Below are positions 43,523 to 55,100 of a stretch of 64,000 bases of DNA, one piece after another. Both the position numbers and the translations under genes were made by a program. This DNA is from Candidatus Omnitrophota bacterium. Its GTDB lineage: Bacteria; Omnitrophota; Omnitrophia; Omnitrophales; JACROU01. Each line of letters begins with the position of its first letter. Position 1 is the stretch's first letter. The notes beneath the pieces were generated by a model, which was not told the DNA's origin, searched no databases, and saw only the letters and a program-made list of their open reading frames with translations. The DNA is taken from positions 1 through 64,000 of the forward strand of contig JAJDCD010000005.1 in NCBI GenBank assembly GCA_029261035.1, read 5' to 3'.

Positions 43523-45103
43523 ATGTTTAATAAAGCATTCCTTACTTTTTCTATCGTAGTTGTTTCTTTCTTTTTAAATTCAAGTGGTGTACAAGCTCAA
43601 GCAGTAAGTGAGATTGAAATTATTTTTGATGCATCTCGGAGTATGAATGATGCTCAAGCTGGAACCAGTAAATTGATGGCGGCTAAACAGGCTTTAAGTA
43701 CTGTGGCGAGTCAAATTCAGGCCGGAAGCAATGTGGGACTTCGTGTTTTTGGTAAAACTCCAGTAAGAGGAAATGTGAAAGACTCCTGTGTGGATTCAAA
43801 ATTAGTTATTCCGATTCAGCCATTCCAGAGTATAGCGATGATTAGCCAAGTAAATGCACTTCAAGCACATGGCCAAACGGCAATCGGATACTCGCTGAAA
43901 TTAGCAGCGAATGATTTTACTGCTGGAGCTAAAAAATCCATTATCTTAATCAGTGACGGGGAAGAAAGTTGTGGAATGAATCCCATTGATGTTATTGCGG
44001 ATTTAAAGGCGCAAGGAATTGATATTGTGATTCATACCGTAGGGTTTGATGTGAACCCAAAAGCGCGGGCTCAATTGCAGCAAATTTCTGAATTTACAGG
44101 TGGAACTTATGCGGATGCGAGAAATGCAGGGGAGTTGAAGGCATCCCTGACTCAAGTGGTTCAAAATGCAGATCTTTTATTGAAGCCACAGCGTGGAGAG
44201 GGTGAAAATATTTTGTCAGCATCGAGTGGAACTCGTATTGTGTTTTCGAGTACAGAGGAATTCGCAAAGTTAATTGACGGTAAAGAAGATCAAACAGGGC
44301 CCTTGTACAATGCTCAGGAAGTTGTGTTCTCATTTAAAGATAATAATCCTATTCTTCTAGAGAAGTTTGCAATTCCAGTTTTTAAACAAGGTAGTTACAA
44401 TGTTGGAACTGTTGAACTTTTCGGATCTTATTCTGATCCTGATTCAGGATATTTTCCGGTCGCTTTAATTCAAGTTAAAAACCGTGTATTTTATGAAAAT
44501 GTATATCAAGAATTTACAATAGATCCGCCCAAAGCTCTAAAATATTTAAAAGCTGTTATGGGTTATGGATCTTCAGGTAGCCAAGCTTACTCTTCTGAAT
44601 GGAAGGCGTATGGGGAGTTTTTAGAAGAAGATGAATTTAAGAAATATATGAAAGCAGAAGAGAAGAAAGAGAAGAATATTTTAGCTGCTAATAATGGCGG
44701 GCAATTGATAGCGGCAAGTAATGTGAACTTTAAATACCTTATTGACGGCACAGATCGTTCTCATGGACAGTCTGTCTCGATTCAACCAATACAGGAGGGT
44801 ATTTTCGGATTTAAAGATGGGAAAACTGCTCTTATTAATAAAATGGCTATACCTATATTGGAATCTTCTGATAAGAATGTAAAGACAGTTGAGATCCTGG
44901 TATCTACATCTAGCCCAACAAGTGGTTATGAAAGTGTCGGTACATTTGAAACGATGAATCTTGTTTTTGCTGGGAACCCATATCAGGAATTTGTATTTGA
45001 AAAACCAGTTAAAGCAAAATATTTAAAAATTGTTGTTAAGGCAACTCATGGATTGTACTACTGCAATTTTCACGAATTACAAGCCTTTGGAACAGTTGAG
45101 TAA
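43523..45103 (+). CDS. Secreted vWA-domain protein with two discoidin-like C-terminal domains
   Basis: 526 residues. Signal peptide (FLTFSIVVVSFFLNSSGVQA). A von Willebrand A domain spans ~30-220 with a complete metal-ion-dependent adhesion site: DASRS (D-x-S-x-S), the Thr in GQTAIG, and SDGEES. Two repeats of about 140 residues follow: ILSASSGTRIVFSS...KLIDGKEDQTG...YLKAVMGYG and ILAANNGGQLIAAS...YLIDGTDRSHG...YLKIVVKATHG...FHELQAFG. They look like F5/8-type-C (discoidin) galactose-binding folds, separated by a Lys/Glu-rich linker. This is an adhesion-type layout, so surface or matrix binding is likely. It sits within the giant-protein locus but has its own promoter. Confidence 0.85.
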   Translation: MFNKAFLTFSIVVVSFFLNSSGVQAQAVSEIEIIFDASRSMNDAQAGTSKLMAAKQALSTVASQIQAGSNVGLRVFGKTPVRGNVKDSCVDSKLVIPIQPFQSIAMISQVNALQAHGQTAIGYSLKLAANDFTAGAKKSIILISDGEESCGMNPIDVIADLKAQGIDIVIHTVGFDVNPKARAQLQQISEFTGGTYADARNAGELKASLTQVVQNADLLLKPQRGEGENILSASSGTRIVFSSTEEFAKLIDGKEDQTGPLYNAQEVVFSFKDNNPILLEKFAIPVFKQGSYNVGTVELFGSYSDPDSGYFPVALIQVKNRVFYENVYQEFTIDPPKALKYLKAVMGYGSSGSQAYSSEWKAYGEFLEEDEFKKYMKAEEKKEKNILAANNGGQLIAASNVNFKYLIDGTDRSHGQSVSIQPIQEGIFGFKDGKTALINKMAIPILESSDKNVKTVEILVSTSSPTSGYESVGTFETMNLVFAGNPYQEFVFEKPVKAKYLKIVVKATHGLYYCNFHELQAFGTVE

Positions 45104-45104
45104 A

Positions 45105-45124
45105 TAGCTTTAAGCTGATAGCTT
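45105..45124. repeat. AGCT-rich short repeat ahead of the nuclease gene
   Basis: TAGCTTTAAGCTGATAGCTT, related to 15851-15880 and 43443-43469; it ends 15 bases before the next start codon and overlaps no gene. Confidence 0.5.
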
Positions 45125-45139
45125 GGACAGGGAAGTTTA

Positions 45140-45907
45140 ATGTTAAAAATATTATCTTGGAATGTGAATGGGATCCGTGCGGGGGAAAGAAAAGGGTTTT
45201 TGGATTGGCTTCAGAAAGAGCAGCCTGATATTCTGGGTGTTCAGGAAACGAAGGCGCATCCAGAACAGTTGAGTCAGGCGTTGTTGAACCCTCCTGGCTA
45301 TGAAGTTCATTGGCATTGGGCTACAACTCGAAAGGGTTATAGTGGTGTTGCGACGTTTACGAAAGTAAAACCTCTTTCTGTGAAGCGTGGTTTTAACATT
45401 GAGCGCTTTGATGCTGAAGGAAGAGTCATTGAGCTCGAGTTTAAAGATTTTAATTTTTTAAACATTTATTTCCCAAATGGAAAAGCTAGAGAAGAACGTC
45501 TTCGATATAAGATGGATTTTTATAAAGAGACTTTGAAGTATGCTCAAAAACTCCGAAAAAAAGGAAAGAAACTTATAATTTCTGGAGACTACAATACCGC
45601 ACATAAAGAAATAGATTTACACCGTCCCAAAGAAAATTCCAAAGTTTCAGGTTTTCTTCCTGAAGAACGAGAGTGGATGGATCAATATATTGAAAAGGGT
45701 TTTCTGGATTCTTTTCGTCTTTATAATCAAGAGCCTGAACAGTATTCTTGGTGGGATATGCAAACCCGAGCGAGAGACCGGAATGTTGGCTGGAGAATTG
45801 ATTATAATTTTGTAACAGAAGATTTAAAACCTCGATTAAAAGATGCTTTCATTATGCAAGATGTCATGGGAAGTGACCACTGCCCAGTAGGAATCAAATT
45901 AGCGTAA
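45140..45907 (+). CDS. xth: Exodeoxyribonuclease III family AP endonuclease
   Basis: 255 residues, the family's usual size, no signal peptide. EEP-fold motifs: ILSWNVNGIRAGERKGF, ILGVQETKAHPEQL (metal-binding Glu), YSGVATFTK, NIYFPNGKA, ISGDYNTAHKEIDLHRPK (catalytic Asp-x-Asn), and MGSDHCPVGIKLA with the catalytic Asp-His. It cuts DNA at abasic sites during base-excision repair and has 3' exonuclease activity. WWDMQTRARDRNVGWRIDY is typical of the ExoA branch. A strong terminator follows. A housekeeping gene set between secreted giants; nothing suggests a joint role. Confidence 0.95.
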   Translation: MLKILSWNVNGIRAGERKGFLDWLQKEQPDILGVQETKAHPEQLSQALLNPPGYEVHWHWATTRKGYSGVATFTKVKPLSVKRGFNIERFDAEGRVIELEFKDFNFLNIYFPNGKAREERLRYKMDFYKETLKYAQKLRKKGKKLIISGDYNTAHKEIDLHRPKENSKVSGFLPEEREWMDQYIEKGFLDSFRLYNQEPEQYSWWDMQTRARDRNVGWRIDYNFVTEDLKPRLKDAFIMQDVMGSDHCPVGIKLA

Positions 45908-45913
45908 AGCGCA

Positions 45914-45952
45914 AAAAGGGACTGTCCCCAAAGGGGACTGTCCCTTTTTTTT
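45914..45952 (+). terminator. Strong intrinsic terminator after xth
   Basis: AAAAGGGACTGTCCCC (45914-45929), loop AAA, GGGGACTGTCCCTTTT (45933-45948) with one central mismatch, then Ts to 45952. GGGACTGTCCC is a self-complementary word also echoed at 29340-29370. Confidence 0.88.
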
Positions 45953-46107
45953 ATTTCTATTACCCACTATCAAAACCCAAGTTTATAAACGAATTTAATT
46001 AACGTAACCAATTTATATATATAGGCTTACAAATAGACCAAACCTCTATTCGCTGTAACATAGAGTATATGCTACACTTTTATTAATGTAAGTTCAGTCG
46101 TGTAGGG

Positions 46108-46140
46108 CTCATATAGCTAGCTAGGCAGCGGATATATGAG
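46108..46140 (+). promoter_or_regulatory. Structured leader (copy 2) ahead of the 3765-residue gene
   Basis: CTCATATA (46108-46115) pairs perfectly with TATATGAG (46133-46140) around a 17-base loop GCTAGCTAGGCAGCGGA. The loop shares the 13-mer CTAGCTAGGCAGC with the leader at 31899-31911, and the distance from that 13-mer to the start codon is 20 bases here and 19 there. The 3' arm overlaps GAGGAG, the ribosome-binding site of the ATG at 46150. Confidence 0.7.
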
Positions 46141-46149
46141 GAGAAGCTT

Positions 46150-49100
46150 ATGAATAGTTATTCTGGTCAACCTAATTCGTGTCAGGTTGAAAGGAATGTT
46201 TTGTTAAAAAAGGTTGGAAGCCTTTTGGTATTCTTTTTCTTCCTAATAAACTCTGTTTTTTATCCCATTTCAGAAGTTTGGTCTAATCCAACTTTTAATT
46301 CCATTGTGATCCCATCTGTTAATAAAATAGAAATTCCAAAAGAGTTTGGAATTGTTGAAGAAGTTTACCAATCGCCTACAGCCACAGAAAATAATCCTCT
46401 TATTATTTATCTTCAAGATGCTCACTGTATTTATGAAGCACAATTCAATATTAAAAATTTAATTCAATCCTTTCAAGAAGAGCATAATCTTAATTTGGTG
46501 GCGCTGGAAGGGGGCTCAGGTGCTTTAGAGACAGATTTGTTTCGTTCTTTTCCAGTTCAGGAAATTAAAGAAAAAGTTATTGATGGTTTTGTCCGAAAGG
46601 GTGAGCTGTCAGGAGCAGAGTATGCGGCTATTGTTAACCCCAAAGAGTCTACTTATTGGGGCATCGAAGATATGGATATCTATTATGAAAATAAGGAAGC
46701 ATTTTTAAAGTCTATTGAAGTTAAGGAACGCGTTGATATGAAGTTGTTGGATATTCGTAGATGGCTCAAAAAGAAAAAAGATGAAATCTACTCAAAAAGA
46801 TTAAAAGAAAATTTTGATAAATCAGAGGATTATGAGACGGAAAGAATTAATTTATTGGAATACATCAAGTATTTGATTGCTTCGGCAAAATCATTGAATT
46901 TGGATTTATCTTCTTACGTTGCTATGGCTGAGTTGCTTCAAGGGATGGAAAGAGAAAAAACAATTGATTTCACTCAGGCTCAGAGCGACGCGTTCAATAT
47001 GGAACGGGATGTGGAACGTTTCTATAAGAACAGTTCCGGTGCTGAAGCTCAAGAGGCGCTTAAAGATTTTCAGTCTAAAATTACAGACTTTAAAGAAAGA
47101 AAAGTTGAAAAAGATCAATTTTATCCTTGGTTGTGGTCTTACGCTAAGAGAATGGGTGTTGTTTCTGAAGGGGAGGGAAAAAGCCAATATCGAAATCTAT
47201 CTCATTATATCAATCATTTAAATCAATTAGAACAAATTCAGGGAGAGGAACTATTTAAAGAACTAGAGCAAATCGATCGAGAAATTAAAAGTCAGTTATT
47301 TGAAAATGAAGAGCAAAAAATACTAGATCAACACTTCTATCACTTAAAAATATTAGAAAATTTGTCAAAGCTTGAGTTGACGCGTGAAGAGCTTGCATAT
47401 TATCAGTCGAATAAAGAGCTATTTGAAGAACAGCAATTTTGGGAGTTTATGGATCGTAATATGGGCCGTTTAGAATTGGATGACTTATTTCAACCTCATA
47501 TGAAATTTTATGATGCGGCTCTCAAAAGAGATCAGGTGCTTTATGATAATTTAATGAGTCTTATGGATAAACAAAATAAAAAATTTGCTATGGTTGTTAC
47601 AGGAGGGTTTCATACCGGTGGAATTAAAGAAAAATTTAAAAAAGAAGGGTTTTCATACCTTGTTTTAACTCCTCGAATCACACACTTTGATGATGAGACA
47701 CCTTATTGGGATGTGATGAAAGGAAAGGTTTCTTATGCTAAGTACAAGCAGACGACAACTCTTTCCCCAGAGCTTGCGCTGAATGTTTATAAAGAAGCAG
47801 CAGCTCAAGAAATATCAAATCAATTAGCTCAAGCGATTACTGATGACTTGCCTTCTGTTTTAAATCAATGGAAACAAAATATTTTGCAACGTCAAGCGCA
47901 AGGTGAAAATCAGGTGCAGATTGTGGATGGATTGATTAACCAGTTTGTTTTGGGGTTGAAAGAGGTTGGTTTAGAGGGAAGTGCTGCGGAACAACTTCAA
48001 AAGGCGCTTAATGCTTATTTTCAAGGACAATTGGAAGTGGCGGTGAAAAGCATTGAAGCTTTAGAGAACCTGTTGAGCAGCCCCGATATAGAAGGTGTTT
48101 CTCCTATAGATGTGCAGAATGTGCTCCAGCAAAATCAGCAAACCAGAGCGGAGGTGCAAAACCTAGAATCCGCAAATGCATTTTCATTAGGAGATGTTAA
48201 GGCAGCTTATACAGAAATCGAAACAGAAATGCAGCTTCTTGGTTTGGATTTTCAAGATTTCAATCTGTTTACGGCTCTTTTGCCACGGGGCGAAGGTACA
48301 CGGGAAGAGTTTGCAATCAAAGTAACTCGTTATTTAGAATCGGTTGAGAACCCTGAAGTTTCTCTAACAGAATCGGAAAGAAGCGAGAATTTAAAATTAG
48401 ATAATTTTTTCAAGGGGTCATTTAAAAGGGGTATTTTTTCAGATGAAATTCCTGCATCGAAAATCAGTGCTGCTAGAGTTGTTTTGGACAAAATTAAAAC
48501 ATTGCTTCCTTCAGCGCAGGATGTTTTCGAAAAAGAAGAAGCAGAGTTTCAAGAGAAAAAAGGGCAAGTTTTAACATATTTGCAGTCTGTGAGGTATTCG
48601 CCTGGGATCGCTTTAGAGGAGCTGTTGAATTTCCGCTCAATTACCAATGAGACAGGCCAGCCTGTTTTTCCAGGTGGCCTGTGGGATTATGAAGACCTGG
48701 ACCGAATGGACGAGGATGCGGACGTCGTAGCAGCTATAGAAGCAGCCTCTAGTCTGTATAGGGAAGAAGAAGGGCGTGTCGCTTTAGAACAAGAACTTTT
48801 AGCTGAGCGAAAAAGGCAAGAGAAGGAAACAGCGATACGTAGTTTTTATGCAGATATTTTAAATGCAAATCAAAGTGACTTTGATGCTTTGATAACGGAA
48901 TTACAAGGCAGTGAGAAAGCGCTTGAAAAGCGTTTAAGTCCTTTAGGAATTGCAGTGGCTATCACGTCCAGTACGGGAGAGACGGAATTTAAGGAGTTGA
49001 GTCTTTGGGATTTTGATACTTTGGATATTTTGGAACGGCCGGACATACAAGCTCTTAAACTAAGTTCGGAACAGAAAATAAGAACGGAAATAGAGCGAAG

Positions 49101-52100
49101 GAAAAGAGTGGAGGAAGCAGCAAAAGATGCACAGAGAATCAATGACTTTAATCGACGTGCTGCTTTAGCAGCTGACTATTTCAAAAATTTAACATTGGAT
49201 CCGCAAAAAGAACTGCAAGAAATTTTGGATGGAATTTATCAGCTTAAAGATAAAAATGGAGCGTCTGTTGTTAGTCTTTGGTCTCTAGACTCTGTCGAAG
49301 ATCATTCCGATGTTCAATCGGCAAAAGCATCTGCGATTGACAGATTAACTCAAGCTAAACAAGAGTGGGATCGGATCAATCAGCAATATGCAGAAAGTAG
49401 CCAATTTGTAGATCGAGCAACGAAAGTAAGTCAGTTGACACAATATTATGATGGGTTATTAGGTCAGTATCAGCTGGGTATGGATATTGAACAAATGGCA
49501 TCTCCCTTCCAAGCAACCTACGTTACAGTCAATGAAGCTGGTGAGCAAGTTCAGAGCAGAGTTTTGAATGGGTGGACGGATTCGGATTGGAGTATTTCTG
49601 AGTTAGATGAAGTAAAGGCTTTGGCTGAAAAAGTAAAAGCACAGCTTGAAACTAGAAAAACAGAATTAGAAATTTTAAATCAGCAGTATGCTGAGAACCA
49701 GGAGTTTATATCCTATGCCAACCGTATTCAAAAGCAGATTCGATTTTATAACAATTTAAGTTATGAACCCGGTATGGATGTATTTGAAGCTGCTGATATT
49801 TATCGTAACTCTGAACTGAGACCACTTTTTAGTATTTGGGAAGATGACTCATCACAAAAAGACGTGCTTGTACTTAAAGCTAGAAATAATGCTTTAGATC
49901 GTTTGGCTAGGCAAGAAGCAGCATCTGAGGAATCGTTGCTTCCGCAAGGTTTTTATGCTGTGCATTCAGCCACAGCAGCGCAAAAAATAGCTTCTATTTT
50001 AGATGCAGCTGTATCGAACAATCCGAGGCTAGCCACGCGAATACAAATCAATAAAGATAATGGTGCGGTTAAGGATATTAAACTCGATAATTCCTTCTTA
50101 GATGTGGAACAAGATGGAAACCCTCTCACCAGAATTTCTTCTTCGTTAGAGGATTGGTCCGGTATTACTCCTGGAGAAAATTTCAAAGGGTTAAGTTTGG
50201 ACGACTCTAAAGTTCTGTTGGAGATAGATAATCTGTTATTTTCGATTGATGGCGAAGGAAATTATGAGGAAGTGAGCGCTCAATCATTGGGAGTGAGGGA
50301 GATTTATGAAGAGTTAGAGGAAGATTTGGAGCTTTTAAAAATAACACCGCGGCAATTTCAAAGCTTAGCTCACGATCTTAAAGCAGCATCCAAGAATAGG
50401 AGGAATTATATAGCGACGGTACAAAAGGTTGTGGATACGCTCCTTTCTGGAAATGAGCATGTTTATTCTGCAGATGAACAGTCTGTCAAAGATGTGATTG
50501 ATCGTTATTTTAGAGCAGGGCTTAAGAAAAAAGGAATTTTTTCTAGAGCTATTCCTTCACAAAATATTAAAGCGGCTGAAGATGTGTTGAGCCGTATAGC
50601 AAGCTTTGTTTCTAGAGGAAAGCGGCTTCAGACCTCTTTAGCTAAAAAAATCAGTGAAAAATATAATGTAGGGCAGGTAGATGCTGAACGTCGAGCCAGT
50701 GAATTGGTGAATACTCTTTTTGATCGAGGAGAAAGCGCTCAGGATCTGATGCAAGTCGCGAACGAATTAATAAAAAATATAAGAATTAATCAGCCAGGAG
50801 TAAAAAACAAGGGGCGTCTTGATTGGTTAGAGTTTTTTGAGTTGCTTGAGGTTTCTCCGGATATTACGGCCCAACAACTTTTGACGCTTATTCAAAATTT
50901 TGCCGAAAAGAACATTCCAGCAGGCCCTTTTCTTGATTTTGCCCAGGCTTCTGAAAGTTCTAGTCAAGACTCAGAACGGTCCATAGTAGATCAAGATATA
51001 GGCCGAATCGTTGCTCCATTTAAGGACTATGGCATTAAAAATCTGCGTCATTTTGTTAATGCATTTAGTGTTGAGGGGGAAGAAGGAGCATCTTATTTTA
51101 GTTTATTTAGTAGAAATAATGGTCCTCAAGAGCTGGACTTTATTAAACGTTTAGGAAGGATTTTTCCATCGGCCATTAACACTCAGGACGTAGTAGATCG
51201 CTTTACAGATGCAGGGTTAATTCAAGAAGATATCGGTGTGTATTTATCAGATGCTCTTGCGCAGGGAGAGCAGCTAGGTCGATTAACTCAGCTTAGCCGT
51301 ATCCTTATCGAATTTAGCATTGACGAGGAGAATGAAGATGCCGTTAGAGCATTCCTTTTATCCATTCAGTCAAAATTACCTGATTCTTTTTCCGGTATCC
51401 GAGAGGTTGTGAATAAAATTGTTGTTCAAACGAGTATTAACCCGATTGAAGTGCAGCCCTTTTATGAATTTAATCAAGGAATTGCTTTCTCTGATGAGCA
51501 CAAAAAACTAGTGCTGGCTTCCGTTTTATTACGTCAAGCTCAGGTTTCTGAAGCTGACGTGTTCAATTTACTCAATACAAACAAATCACTTTCTGAATTA
51601 GGCATTGAAGTGAGTAATCAGGTTGCTAAAGAGTTTTATGTTACAGCTTTTGATGATCGAGGTTTTTCACAGATTAGGAAGCGTTTAGGAGATCTTGTAA
51701 ATAAAATTAATGCTTCAAACCCTCAAAAGCGTTTTGCGTACCGCCAATCTGGATCCGATTTGCTTAAGACACGAAAGGACCAACTTTTGATGGCTATTCG
51801 CCGAGCAAAAATTAAGGAAGAACAGCGTGTCGAGGCAGAAGAGAGGAGAAAGGTATTCGAAAGACAGGCAGCGGAACAACGGGTTCTCGAGTCACCGGTC
51901 CGTATTAAGCAATCTCTTATAAAGGGTGAGCCAATCATTATCGACTCGAATAATCCTATTACGTTTGAATTGGCAGGACAATCAGATTTTTCACTCTCGT
52001 TGTTGCCTTTATCGACAGGGGAAATTGGAATTTATCTTGTAAATCAGGCCGGTCAGTCTTTTCCTTTAAATATAGGAACGAATAATGTGCTTAGAGAAGG

Positions 52101-55100
52101 AGAAGACATCTCTATTGGAAGAAGCGAGTTAGAATCTTTTAATTTGCCAGGAATAGTGAGGGTTTCAGGGAGTCATCTGAAACTACGGGTGGATGCGAAA
52201 GCAGATGGGTCTGGGAAACACATTTCCATTACCGACACTTCCAAAAATGGGACAGTAATTCAAGTAGATGGAACTCTTGGGTCGTTGGGAGACAACTTGT
52301 CTTCGGCAATAGCAGATCGTGTGAGAAAGGCAAATATAGATGCGGTAGTTTTGGACTTGATAGCCGATAAGCCGACAGGGTTCCCTGTGGGCGTGAATAT
52401 GCAGGAGTATAGTCGTATAGAAGGCATTTTGTCTGAATTGGGAGGCAGTCAGCTGAGAAGAAATGAAGCCGCTTTAAAAAGGGTTCTGCGGGCTGCGGTT
52501 CAAAAGATGTCTTTACCTACATTAGAAGAATCGCTGGAACAGGGAAGGAACCTTAGAGTTGATGGTCAGTTTGATCAGGCGATTGATTACTATTTAAATT
52601 TACCGGTACAGCAGCAACAAAATGTGAATGTACAGCTTGGATTATTTCATTCTTATTTGGGAGCGAAGCAGTTAGAAAATGCGGCCTCTGTTTTAGAGGA
52701 TCTTAATATCAGCAGGACGTTAAGTGATTATGAAAAAGAAGCGCGCCGAGGACAATTAGAAAGATTTAATACAGAAGGTATTCCTTATATGCTTTTAGAT
52801 GCCGCAATTGGAGCAGAATATGTGGATGTCAAAAAAGCCTATCGAAAGCTCATGATTAAATATCATCCGGATCGATACGGCAATGAATCTCAAGAAATTC
52901 AGGATGCGGTTAAAAACATTTCTGCTGCATTAAACGGAGCGCATACCTCCATAGAAATAACAGCTAAATCTTTAGGGCAATTAGGAACATTAGATAAGAT
53001 TCAGGTGAGAAGTGATGAAAGTTTAAATACGTTGATCCCATTTATTCAAAGGACGCGAGATAACAGCTTAAAAAGAAGATTAGATTCAATTCTATCGAAA
53101 CCTCCGAATCAAAGAGATGTTCGAGAAGTCAACCAGCTGATTCAGCAGATTGCTAGAGGTCTTAAAGTACATCCATCTCGACTGTTTAAGAGTCCGGTAC
53201 AGCCACAGCGCTCGAGAGGGGCGGCTGTTTTGAGCCGTACCCGAAGAGCTCCTGAAAGAGCCCCTCGTTTGGTACCTAGTGGAAGAAGAGAACAGGTTCC
53301 TGTAAAGCGTCAACGAAGAAGACGAGTCGCGCCTCCTCAAACTCCACAAGTCAGAATTCAAGATAAGTCCCTTTATGATCAAGAAGCACAAGCAATTCAA
53401 AGAGCACTTCAAGAGGCAGAGAGACGGGCTGCATTCTCAAGAGAGCAGCAACGTGTGAGACGAGAAGCGCGGATTGCTGCAATTGAAGAACAACTTAAAA
53501 AGCCTTTGGTGGAACGTTTGGAAACAGTTTCATTAGAGGAGGTCGAGTCTATTTTGCAAGGATCTATTGCATCTGGAATACAAGGGCGCCGTAATTATTT
53601 TAAGGATTCGGTTACGGGAGATTATTACTTACTTAAAGAGATGACTTTTGCAACATTTGGAGATGTTCTTCATTCTGAGGTTTCTGATTTAGTTGGTTTT
53701 GATAGTGTGCGTGCAGAATATGTGGAGAATTTTAATGGCAAGACTGGTTTGCTAACAAAGATTGTTAGAGATTCTCAAACTTTGGGTGATTTTACGCGAT
53801 TTTCTAATCATGGAAATATAGACTCTAGAGGTGTTGTTCAAGATTTAAAAAAAGCAAGCGTTGTTGATTTACTTTTACTAGATGAGGATCGTTTTGCGAA
53901 TAACTTCTTAGTGACGGTGTCTGTTGATGGTAAGGCCCGACTTCATTCCATAGATCACCCTCCTTCTGAAATTGATTCTTACACAAAATATTTAGAGACG
54001 CTTGGACTAACAGAGCAAAATGTAGGTCGGGGTAGAAGTTTTGCTTCTGATCTTGAAGCTGTAGGTCGTTTAGTAGATCTTCAGAAGATCGTGGATGATA
54101 TTACCAAACAGAGTCAGTTTGGTAATAATGCTAAAAAAGAAATAGCTCGAAGATTTCAAATTATTTCTCAGAATTTGTTTAATAGTGGAAACCCAGAAGA
54201 TCAGAAAATGGCTTCGAAAATTGGAGGGAAGTTAAGAGATTATTTAATTCTCCAAGCATATGTGAAAAATCAGTTGAGTCAGGCAGTCCAAGTGAAAGGA
54301 GCTAATGGAGTGACCCTTCGAGGATCTCGATATTTTGGACTGAATGACCAAGACATTGATTTTAACAGAGATTTATTACCCGTCATTACAGAGTTAAAAG
54401 AAAAGTTAACGGATGAGAAAATAGACTCTATTTTAGAATCTGCTAATATTCCGCAAGAAAAGAGAAATGCAGTAAGAGAAACAATGCGTCTACGTCGAGA
54501 TTTGATTGAAGAGGTTTTGAGAGAATATTATTCTCGTCCAAGAGAGATTGATGCCTCTATCGGTTATTTAACACCAGATGATGTTACGAATGAGCTGCTT
54601 ATTACAGACCGTGTTTTTCAACGAGCAGTTGAAAAAGAGGTGTTGCCCGTATTAGAAGAGATCCGGGATACCGCTTTATCTGAAGGGAAGGTTGAAGTTT
54701 TAGTTGAAAGAGCAAAGTTAAGCAAGGCTTTAGTTCAAGTGGCTGTAAAGTTAAAACGTCTTACAGCAGATTTTACTACTCGGGTAGGAGAAACGCCTCG
54801 CCCCGATGAAAATGTAGTGAAGTCCAATCAAGGGAAAGATTTGATTGATTTAAGAATTTATCAGTTGCTCTTCTTTGTGGAGCAGTTCAACCAAATTGTG
54901 GATACTGCTGGAAAAACGCCTATACAGAAGTTAATTCTTGGAAGGTCTACAGCAGAAATAGCTCCTTTGCTTCGTTTATCACCACAAAAAGGAGTTGTGA
55001 ACAAAGACATCTATGCTGCAATTAAGTCCTTGTCTGTGTTAAGTCGTCCAGCTCCAACGAATCCCAATTTTAATAACTTAATGCAGAGACGAGAAAATAA

